DNA of 9,289 nucleotides from DATLCI01 sp046714215 (GTDB lineage: Bacteria; Acidobacteriota; Terriglobia; Terriglobales; Acidobacteriaceae): the NCBI GenBank assembly GCA_046714215.1, contig JBKKBM010000192.1:1-9289 (forward strand). Reading direction: 5' to 3'. Shown here piece after piece: positions 1-5,307 of this stretch (positions are counted from its first letter, which is position 1; each line of letters starts with the position of its first letter). Under the pieces are notes generated by a model. It did no database searches. It was not told the origin of the DNA and worked only from the letters and a program-made list of their open reading frames with translations. The position numbers and the translations under genes were made by a program.

Positions 1-1
1 G

Positions 2-409
2 ATCTTTGACGCCATGAATATGTTCCTGGGCAGCGTCGGCCTGGTCACGCTGGGGCTAGGTGCCATCGGCATCGTCAATATCATGCTAGTAGCCGTCTCG
101 GAGCGCACCCGCGAGATCGGCTTGCGCAAGGCCCTGGGCGCCACCAACCGCAGCATCATGATGCAGTTCTTTCTCGAAGGCGTGTTTCTCACCACGCTGA
201 GCGGCGTGATCGGCATTGCTGCGGCTGGGGGACTGATGGCCGCGCTCAACACGTTGCCGGCACCCCCGGGCTTCGATACCCCGCAACTCGTACCCTGGTC
301 AGCTGCCCTCAGTATGGGAGCGCTCTCGCTGGCGGGCATCGTCGCCGGCATCTATCCCGCCAAGAAAGCCGCCATGTTGCAACCGGTGGAAGCACTGCGA
401 AAGGAGTAG
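2..409 (+). CDS. ABC transporter permease, MacB/FtsX type (C-terminal part, 5'-truncated by window edge)
   Basis: This is the last 135 codons of a MacB-family permease. The frame is open from base 2 (Ile-Phe-Asp-Ala before the first Met at 14), so that Met is not the real start; the N-terminal helix and periplasmic MacB core domain lie outside the window. Visible are the C-terminal FtsX domain with three membrane segments, the family hallmark IVNIMLVAVSERTREIGLRK in the cytoplasmic loop that contacts the ATPase, and the usual ending PVEALRKE. MacB-type permeases do not form a channel; they transmit ATPase motions to periplasmic partners, driving efflux or lipoprotein/peptide export (family knowledge). 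The stop TAG at 407-409 is 6 bp before the next permease, so the two are co-transcribed and may form a heterodimer. The substrate cannot be told from sequence. The ATPase and any membrane-fusion protein would lie to the left. Confidence 0.93.
   Translation: MFDAMNMFLGSVGLVTLGLGAIGIVNIMLVAVSERTREIGLRKALGATNRSIMMQFFLEGVFLTTLSGVIGIAAAGGLMAALNTLPAPPGFDTPQLVPWSAALSMGALSLAGIVAGIYPAKKAAMLQPVEALRKE
401..406 (+). promoter_or_regulatory. Shine-Dalgarno site AAGGAG for the second permease
   Basis: AAGGAG lies inside the last codons of the upstream permease, with 9 nt between it and the ATG at 416. The next ATG at 419 would be 12 nt away, so this site favours 416 as the start. Its position inside the upstream gene points to translational coupling of the two permeases. 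Confidence 0.75.
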
Positions 410-415
410 GCCGCC

Positions 416-1657
416 ATGATGAATGATCTCTTCACCCAGGCGTACAGCGCCATGAAGCACAACCAGCGGCGGACCGCGCTCACCATGCTGGGCATGGCGT
501 GGGGCATCGCTACCGTCGTGTTGCTGCTGGCCTATGGCGCCGGCTTTGGCCGCGCCATCAACAACATCTTTGCCAACTTTGGTACCAAGATCATCGGCGT
601 CTTTCCCGGACGCACCTCCACCCAGGCCGGCGGCACCAAGGCGGGCATCCCCATCCGCTTGAAAGAGGATGACGTAGAGCGGGTGCGCAACGGCGTGCCT
701 CTGATCCGTCGCATCACTCCCGAAGTGCGGATTGACGCCAACGTGCAGCACGAGTCGCGCGCTTTCACCATGGTGGTGAATGGCGATTACGCCGCGATCG
801 AACGCATCCAGGCCCTGAAGCTCGAAGAGGGCCGTTTCTTTAACGACGGTGACAGCAACAGCCGCGCGCGCGTGGTGGTGCTGGCTGCAGAGGCCAAGAC
901 CAAACTCTTCAGCGGCCGCTATGCCCTGGGCGAGACCGTGCGCGTCAATGGCACGTCCTTCACCGTGATCGGAGTGCTGCAACCGCGGATGCAGGAAGGC
1001 GATGATGACATCAACCGCCAGCTCTACATCCCCTTCAGCACCATGGGCGACCTGCGCAACACTGAATACATCAATGCGCTGTGGATGGACTACGAAGGCA
1101 CCGACCATTTGAAGATCGAACAGGCGGTGCGCGCAACCCTCGCTGCCACCCATCAATTCAGCCCGTCCGATAAGCGCGCCGTCTACGTCTTTAACGCCAT
1201 GAAAGAAGTGAAGCAGTTCGAGATCATCACCAACGGATTACAAGCCTTGCTGGCATTCATCGGCACACTCACGCTGGGCATCGGCGGCGTGGGCCTGATG
1301 AACATCATGCTGGTGGCTGTCTCCCAGCGCACCCGTGAGATTGGAGTGGAAAAGGCTTTAGGCGCGCGTCGACGCCACATCCTGCTGCAATTTCTGGCGG
1401 AAGCGCTGACCATCACCTTTACCGGCGGAGCGCTCGGCATCGCCATTGCCTATGTGATCTCCTTCGGCGCGGGACGGCTCACGCTTTACAGTGCTCTGGC
1501 AAAAAATGCTGAGGCGGGTGACATCCAACTGCTGATCTCGCCGATGAGTCTGGTGGTCTCGACCACCATCCTGATCATCGTTGGCCTCATCAGCGGGATG
1601 CTGCCGGCCATCCGCGCCGCCAATCTGGATCCGATCGAAGCGCTGCGTTACGAATAA
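416..1657 (+). CDS. ABC transporter permease, MacB/FtsX type (complete)
   Basis: The 413-residue protein has the full MacB permease layout. A short cytoplasmic N-terminus (MKHNQRRTALTMLGMAWG) leads into membrane helix 1 at about residues 21-43. A periplasmic MacB core domain of about 225 residues follows. The FtsX domain has helices at about 276-302, 327-350 and 378-397. The coupling-loop motif MNIMLVAVSQRTREIGVEKALGA starts at about residue 295, and the C-terminus is the typical DPIEALRYE. The length is normal for the family. The protein resembles the preceding partial permease in the FtsX domain, which suggests a duplicated pair working together in the inner membrane with an unseen ATPase. 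It could act in efflux or in export of a peptide or lipoprotein; the sequence does not decide. A hairpin terminator follows the stop after about 15 bp, so this is the last gene of its operon. Confidence 0.95.
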   Translation: MMNDLFTQAYSAMKHNQRRTALTMLGMAWGIATVVLLLAYGAGFGRAINNIFANFGTKIIGVFPGRTSTQAGGTKAGIPIRLKEDDVERVRNGVPLIRRITPEVRIDANVQHESRAFTMVVNGDYAAIERIQALKLEEGRFFNDGDSNSRARVVVLAAEAKTKLFSGRYALGETVRVNGTSFTVIGVLQPRMQEGDDDINRQLYIPFSTMGDLRNTEYINALWMDYEGTDHLKIEQAVRATLAATHQFSPSDKRAVYVFNAMKEVKQFEIITNGLQALLAFIGTLTLGIGGVGLMNIMLVAVSQRTREIGVEKALGARRRHILLQFLAEALTITFTGGALGIAIAYVISFGAGRLTLYSALAKNAEAGDIQLLISPMSLVVSTTILIIVGLISGMLPAIRAANLDPIEALRYE

Positions 1658-1670
1658 GCGCGTTGAGCAT

Positions 1671-1705
1671 AAGAAAAGCCGCTCCGCAAGGGTGGCTTTC
1701 TTGTT
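1671..1705 (+). terminator. Intrinsic terminator after the permease operon, possibly bidirectional
   Basis: AAAGCCGCTC (1675-1684) pairs with GGGTGGCTTT (1690-1699) around the loop CGCAA, giving a 10-bp stem with two G-T wobbles. The flanks are A-rich on the left (AAGAA) and T-rich on the right (CTTGTT), so the hairpin can end transcription from the permease side. It may also stop the convergent M1-like gene coming from the right. Its place between two convergent genes fits this role. Folding was judged by eye. Confidence 0.7.
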
Positions 1706-1724
1706 GGTGATTGGAACGGGTACA

Positions 1725-1773
1725 GCACGGCCTTGGCCGTGCGTTTGCTCTTTTTAATTCGATGGCTTTAGCC
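1725..1773 (+). repeat. Palindromic element with a second hairpin (possible terminator or dispersed REP-like repeat)
   Basis: GCACGGCCTTGGCCGTGC at 1725-1742 is a perfect 8-bp inverted repeat around TT. Nine bases further on there is a T5 run (1751-1755). A smaller 4-bp stem, GGCT-TT-AGCC, sits at 1764-1773. The T-run is too distant for a classical terminator on the plus strand, and there is no T-run on the minus strand side. Two adjacent inverted repeats in a convergent gap are typical of dispersed intergenic repeats, but only one copy is visible here. Confidence 0.4.
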
Positions 1774-1785
1774 GCTGGGTTCAGA

Positions 1786-3792
1786 CTAATTGCTTGAAGC
1801 CGGCCGCTCCCGCTCATACGGGGTGCTGAGATACTTGCGGGCCTCGTCCAGGGCGCCCTGGGTGTTGTCGTTCGTCTGTAATGCCTTGCGGTATTCGTTG
1901 GTCGCGCGCTCCCGCTGTCCGGTCACGTCGAATATCTTGCCCAGTTGCACGTAGCTCCAGACTTCCGTCCAGCGTGGTTCACCGTCGCCATCCTGGGCCG
2001 AGCGATAAGAATTTGCCGCCGCCTGATAATTGCGTTGCAGGAAGAAGATCTCCGCCACCCGGTAGTGCGCCAGGGAGCTGTTCGGATTCGCATCCAGCGC
2101 CTTCTTGTATTCCGTGAGCGCCTGCGAGAGGTCGCCCTGCGCCGCTAATTGCTGGCCGCGCAAAATGGCCACGCGCACCCGCAATTCCGGAGAATTCTTC
2201 AGAACCCAGTTGTTGGGGTCAAGTGAGATGCGGCGCGGTTTGCCAAAGGTCTCGATGGAGAAGGGCGATTTTGTGCCCACCACCTCGATGCGCTTCATCT
2301 CGCTTTGGCCGTCAGTATCCACGCGCACTTCCAGCGGCATGCGGAAGAGGTCGAGGTCCTGCGTGACTTCGCCCACCACGCGAAAGCCCTTGGACACGCG
2401 ATAGACCGAATACTTGTTCTTGAACTCCGGCGCGCCCGTGCCATCGAGCCACTGCGCAAAGAACGACGTGAGCCGCTCGCCGTGGTTGGCTTCAGCGATC
2501 TTGCGGAAGTCGTCCGCTGTGGCTGACCTCCCCGCGAACTGTTTGGCGAAGGCCTGCATCGTCTTCTCGAAGACGGCGTCGCCCACTACCCAGCGCAGCA
2601 TGTGCAGGATCATCCCGCCTTTATCGGTCGAGAGCGATTGGAACTCCGGGGAGAAGACATCGAGCTTGCCCGCGCTGGAGAGCGGGATGTCATCATAGGC
2701 GAGCGCGCCCACCGCCATGTCCTTGGTGGCTTCTTCAAAACCGGCGGCGCCGGCCGCTTGTTCCACGTAGCGGATCTCCGCATAGCGGGCAAATCCATCC
2801 GTCAGCCAGAAATCATCGCGCGAGGCGGGGCTTACCGACGCGCCCCACCACTGATGGGCGAGAGCGTTGGCCAGCAATCGGTAATTGGTCTTTTCGTCGA
2901 TGGCCCGCGAGGCGATGCCCGCGATCTCCGGCGCCCAGGCCGAGGGCAGCGTGTCGTCCGGCAGTTCCACGATGTTGATGGTGGTGTTCGGAGGCAGCGG
3001 CCCATACTGCGCGGAGAAGAAGTCGAGTTCCTTGTGCGCGGTCTCCGCATAGACCGGCGCCAGATCTTTTTTCAGCGGCTTGAAGTACGTCTTCACCTTC
3101 AGCCCGCCGCTGAGGAATTCGCGCTCCACAAAGCTGCCCGCGATGATGGTCCCGGGAAAACTGGGACGCGTCCTCGCGAAGGAATAGGTGGTGCGTCCGG
3201 CTGCACCTTTGGCCGGGGCTTTGCCTTTGGCGCCGCTACCTACCACCGTCATGAAGGAGGGTACGGTCACGTCGATGGTGGCGGTAAAGCGATTCAATCC
3301 GTAGCCCACCACCGGGAACCAGCGTCCGGCGTAGAAGAGGGTGGACGTGTCGTTTCCTATGAAGGCCAGTTTCAGGCCTTCGACCGGACCATCGTCCGCG
3401 CTGCTGAGCACGCCTTCGTATTCGAAATCCAGCGTGGTCGATTCGCCCTTTTCCAGACCCGCCGGCAAGGGAATGCGCAGGCTGGAATCCTGGGTCACCC
3501 GTTCGGAAGAAAGCACCTGCCCTTTGTCATTAGTGACCTTGGTGGGGCGCAGAGCATTGTGCAGTTCGAAGACGGCCACGCTGATGGGCTCAAGCGCCGT
3601 GATTTTGACCTTGGTCTTGGCTACCAGTTTGCCGCTGCGCGGCATGATCTCCGCGTCGATCACATAGTCGTCCACGCGCAACTTGGCCGGCACTTGGGCC
3701 GAGCTCATCGAAACCAGGGTGCAAAGCAGAAGGCTCAGGACGAGGTAAGGTCTGAGCGCCTGGGCACGTCGCCGGGGTCGTGCAGATCGCAT
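1786..3792 (-). CDS. Secreted M1-peptidase-like protein with degenerate zinc site and C-terminal TPR repeats
   Basis: I take ATG at 3792, giving 668 residues. It is followed at once by an Arg-rich segment and hydrophobic core (YLVLSLLLCTLV), with probable cleavage at SSA|Q near residue 32, and GGAG lies 11 nt upstream. An in-frame TTG at 3873 and ATG at 3864 would bury the signal peptide and are less likely. The M1 N-terminal beta domain is followed by the gluzincin-like domain and its C-terminal helices (GGMILHMLRWVVGD, then FFAQWLDGTGAPEF). From about residue 543 come roughly three TPR units (GDLSQALTEYKKALDANPNS and two more). The active site is altered: NALAH at 309-313 replaces HEXXH, Asp332 stands exactly where the third zinc ligand Glu belongs, and GxMEN reads as APEIA at about 287-291. 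Peptidase activity is therefore unlikely. A binding or scaffold role in the periplasm or outside the cell is an inference. The gene follows lpxB on the same strand after 125 bp. Confidence 0.9.
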   Translation of the reverse strand: MRSARPRRRAQALRPYLVLSLLLCTLVSMSSAQVPAKLRVDDYVIDAEIMPRSGKLVAKTKVKITALEPISVAVFELHNALRPTKVTNDKGQVLSSERVTQDSSLRIPLPAGLEKGESTTLDFEYEGVLSSADDGPVEGLKLAFIGNDTSTLFYAGRWFPVVGYGLNRFTATIDVTVPSFMTVVGSGAKGKAPAKGAAGRTTYSFARTRPSFPGTIIAGSFVEREFLSGGLKVKTYFKPLKKDLAPVYAETAHKELDFFSAQYGPLPPNTTINIVELPDDTLPSAWAPEIAGIASRAIDEKTNYRLLANALAHQWWGASVSPASRDDFWLTDGFARYAEIRYVEQAAGAAGFEEATKDMAVGALAYDDIPLSSAGKLDVFSPEFQSLSTDKGGMILHMLRWVVGDAVFEKTMQAFAKQFAGRSATADDFRKIAEANHGERLTSFFAQWLDGTGAPEFKNKYSVYRVSKGFRVVGEVTQDLDLFRMPLEVRVDTDGQSEMKRIEVVGTKSPFSIETFGKPRRISLDPNNWVLKNSPELRVRVAILRGQQLAAQGDLSQALTEYKKALDANPNSSLAHYRVAEIFFLQRNYQAAANSYRSAQDGDGEPRWTEVWSYVQLGKIFDVTGQRERATNEYRKALQTNDNTQGALDEARKYLSTPYERERPASSN

Positions 3793-3848
3793 ATTCAAGA
3801 ACACTCCAGAAGTGCCGTTGTACTTAATATGATGAAGAATTGTATCGG

Positions 3849-3868
3849 AAAGATGGATTTGCATCTTT
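3849..3868 (-). promoter_or_regulatory. AT-rich inverted repeat between lpxB and the M1-like gene
   Basis: AAAGATG (3849-3855) and CATCTTT (3862-3868) form a perfect 7-bp inverted repeat with a 6-base spacer, 49 bp past the lpxB stop and 57 bp before the chosen M1-like start. It could be an operator or a weak attenuator. In minus-strand sense the stem is followed by CCG rather than a T-run, so it is a poor classical terminator for lpxB. Weak -10-like hexamers (TACAAT, TATTAA) lie just downstream in the same sense, but neither has a convincing -35 box. Confidence 0.3.
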
Positions 3869-3917
3869 TTCAAGGGCTTAGAGACTATGACTTACAGACA
3901 CGCTTTCATGGCATTTG

Positions 3918-5078
3918 TTACGGTCGGGGCGCTGCGGAAAGAGCAGTGAGTAGCGCTTTGGCCGTGCGGTCAGCGGCCGTTTCCGTCTGCGATGTGGGAT
4001 GCAGTTTCGCCCGTACCTCGGCCAGTTCCATGACCATCTGACTGCGCGTGGGACCGTCCGTAAGCAGCTTTTGCATCTCGCTGGCCAGCTTTTCCGCAGT
4101 GAAATCGTTCTGGATCAGCTCCGGGACCACGCGCTTACCCGCGATGAGGTTGACCATCGCGTAGTGGTCGAGCTTGACCAGCCCGCGCCCCAGCATCCAG
4201 GTAAGTCCCGACACGCGATAGACCACCACGAACGGATTGCCTGCGAGAGCCGCCTCCACCGTGGCGGTGCCGCTGGCTACGATCGACGCCCGCGCCCCGG
4301 CCAAGGCCGCCCGCGCGTTGTCGGTGAGTTCGATGGCCACGGGGTTCGCGCCCTGCGCCGCCTTGACCCGTTCCTCTACCCAGCTTCGCTCCAGCGTGGA
4401 TGCCACTGGTAACGCGTATTGGTACGTTAGCCCCAGTAACTCGGCTGCTCGTACCATCTCCGGCAGGTTCCGCTCCACCTCTTGTCGGCGGCTTCCCGGC
4501 AGGAGCGCGATGGTGGGTGCCTCCGGCGTCTCCGATTTTATGGATTGCGCCTGCGGCTGAGGTAAGTCCGCCAGGGGATGGCCCACGTACTCGACGTCCA
4601 CGCCATGCCCTCGGTAGAACTGCTCTTCAAAGGGAAAGATGACCAGCATCTTCGTCACATACTTTTTTATCTGCGCAATGCGTCCCTTGCGCCACGCCCA
4701 GAGCTGCGGGCTTACAAAATAGATCACCGGGATGCCGCGGGCGTGCAGTTGCTTGGCCAGCCGGAGGTTGAAGTCAGGGAAGTCGATCAACACAGCCGCG
4801 GCCGGCCTGCGCCTATCTACCTCCCGCAGCAACTTATGGAATTCGCCATAGATGCGCGGCAGATGCTTCACCACCTCAAAGAGGCCGACCACCGCGACCT
4901 CGCGCGATGCCGTCACCAATTCGCATCCGGCGGTGCGCATCTGCTCTCCGCCCAAGCCAAAGAAAAAATGGGCGCCGCCAGCCTTGCACGTTGCCGCAAT
5001 CAGTTGCGCGCCGTAGGTGTCGCCAGACGCTTCACCAGCGGAGATGAAGATGGAAGAGGGCATGGGCGTGCCAGTCAT
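3918..5078 (-). CDS. lpxB: Lipid-A-disaccharide synthase
   Basis: LpxB (GT19 family) is a peripheral inner-membrane glycosyltransferase. It joins UDP-2,3-diacylglucosamine and 2,3-diacylglucosamine-1-phosphate (lipid X) into the beta-1,6-linked lipid A disaccharide, releasing UDP. The 386 residues match the usual length and carry the family motifs in order: SAGEASGD (13-20), FGLGGEQM (40-47), IDFPDFN (98-104, with the conserved catalytic-region Asp), YFVSPQLWAWRKGR (120-133), FPFEEQFY (148-155), YVGHPLAD (164-171), LLPGSRRQEVERNLPEM (192-208), ASGTATVEAA (268-277) and NLIAGKRVVPELIQ (310-323). No residue stands out as missing. The start is ATG at 5078; neither it nor the in-frame ATG at 5063 has a clear Shine-Dalgarno site, and 5063 also gives a typical N-terminus (MPSSIFISAGE). 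The ABC exporter lies upstream beyond a structured 229-bp gap, and the M1-like gene lies downstream. Confidence 0.97.
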   Translation of the reverse strand: MTGTPMPSSIFISAGEASGDTYGAQLIAATCKAGGAHFFFGLGGEQMRTAGCELVTASREVAVVGLFEVVKHLPRIYGEFHKLLREVDRRRPAAAVLIDFPDFNLRLAKQLHARGIPVIYFVSPQLWAWRKGRIAQIKKYVTKMLVIFPFEEQFYRGHGVDVEYVGHPLADLPQPQAQSIKSETPEAPTIALLPGSRRQEVERNLPEMVRAAELLGLTYQYALPVASTLERSWVEERVKAAQGANPVAIELTDNARAALAGARASIVASGTATVEAALAGNPFVVVYRVSGLTWMLGRGLVKLDHYAMVNLIAGKRVVPELIQNDFTAEKLASEMQKLLTDGPTRSQMVMELAEVRAKLHPTSQTETAADRTAKALLTALSAAPRP

Positions 5079-5110
5079 AGTACAAGACGCTAGTCGTTGC
5101 GCGTAGGTCA

Positions 5111-5137
5111 GCGGCGAAAGACTTTCGTCTTCGCCGC
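5111..5137 (-). repeat. Long hairpin upstream of lpxB
   Basis: GCGGCGAAAGAC (5111-5122) pairs with GTCTTCGCCGC (5127-5137) around TTTC, giving an 11-bp stem with one bulged A. It lies 33 bp before the lpxB ATG. No T-run follows in either direction, so it is not a standard terminator. If transcribed, it would sit in the 5' leader of lpxB and could affect mRNA stability or initiation. Confidence 0.5.
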
Positions 5138-5163
5138 GCCGTCTCAGTCAACCAGATTGGATC

Positions 5164-5205
5164 GCTTAGAATGGCCGTTCAGAATGCCCGGTTCAGAATG
5201 CCCGA
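5164..5205. repeat. Three tandem copies of a 14-bp unit
   Basis: Units begin at 5164 (GCTTAGAATGGCCG), 5178 (TTCAGAATGCCCGG) and 5192 (TTCAGAATGCCCGA). The last two differ at one base; the first differs at several but keeps the AGAATG core. A partial fourth (TTCGG) follows. The array lies in the noncoding gap between lpxB and the ABC exporter. It could be slipped-strand duplication or a set of spaced binding sites; the sequence does not decide. Confidence 0.6.
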
Positions 5206-5221
5206 TTCGGCCGCGTCGCAA

Positions 5222-5303
5222 GGCGCGAAGCGCCGACAGAGATTAGCCTAGGCCGTAAGGCCTAGGTATGCGTCAGGAATTCGCATCGAGCCCCTTTAGG
5301 GGC
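5222..5303 (-). repeat. Cluster of three hairpins after the ABC exporter gene
   Basis: There are three perfect inverted repeats: GGCGC-GAA-GCGCC at 5222-5234 (5-bp stem), CCTAGGCC-GTAA-GGCCTAGG at 5247-5266 (8-bp stem) and GCCCC-TTTA-GGGGC at 5290-5303 (5-bp stem). The last begins only 5 bp beyond the exporter stop codon at 5308-5310 and may act as its transcript end or 3' stabilising structure. None is followed by a T-run on the minus strand, so a Rho-independent terminator call is weak; a dispersed repeat element is also possible. Confidence 0.5.
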
Positions 5304-5307
5304 GGCA

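Noticed and set aside
299..1156. A 285-codon open frame on the minus strand across the permeases
   Set aside because: It is antisense to two clear MacB-type permeases, spans their junction, and is His/Gly/Ala-rich with no domain signal.
3715..3727. Lipoprotein signal (LLLC) in the M1-like leader
   Set aside because: The residues before the Cys (Leu-Leu-Leu) do not fit a lipobox, which needs a small residue at -1, and a normal SSA|Q cleavage site follows.
3793..3873. Upstream TTG (3873) or ATG (3864) start for the M1-like gene
   Set aside because: It would add up to 27 residues before a well-formed signal peptide and would use the apparent promoter/operator stretch as coding sequence. The ATG at 3792 has GGAG upstream and begins the signal peptide directly.
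2602..4041. A 479-codon open frame on the plus strand, opposite the M1-like gene and the end of lpxB
   Set aside because: It lies antisense to two genes with clear family motifs. Its product is rich in Arg, Gly and His with no recognisable domain, as expected for a shadow frame in GC-rich DNA.
5290..5303. GCCCC/GGGGC stem as a Rho-independent terminator of the exporter gene
   Set aside because: The stem is only 5 bp and no T-run follows on the minus strand; it is kept only as part of the hairpin cluster.
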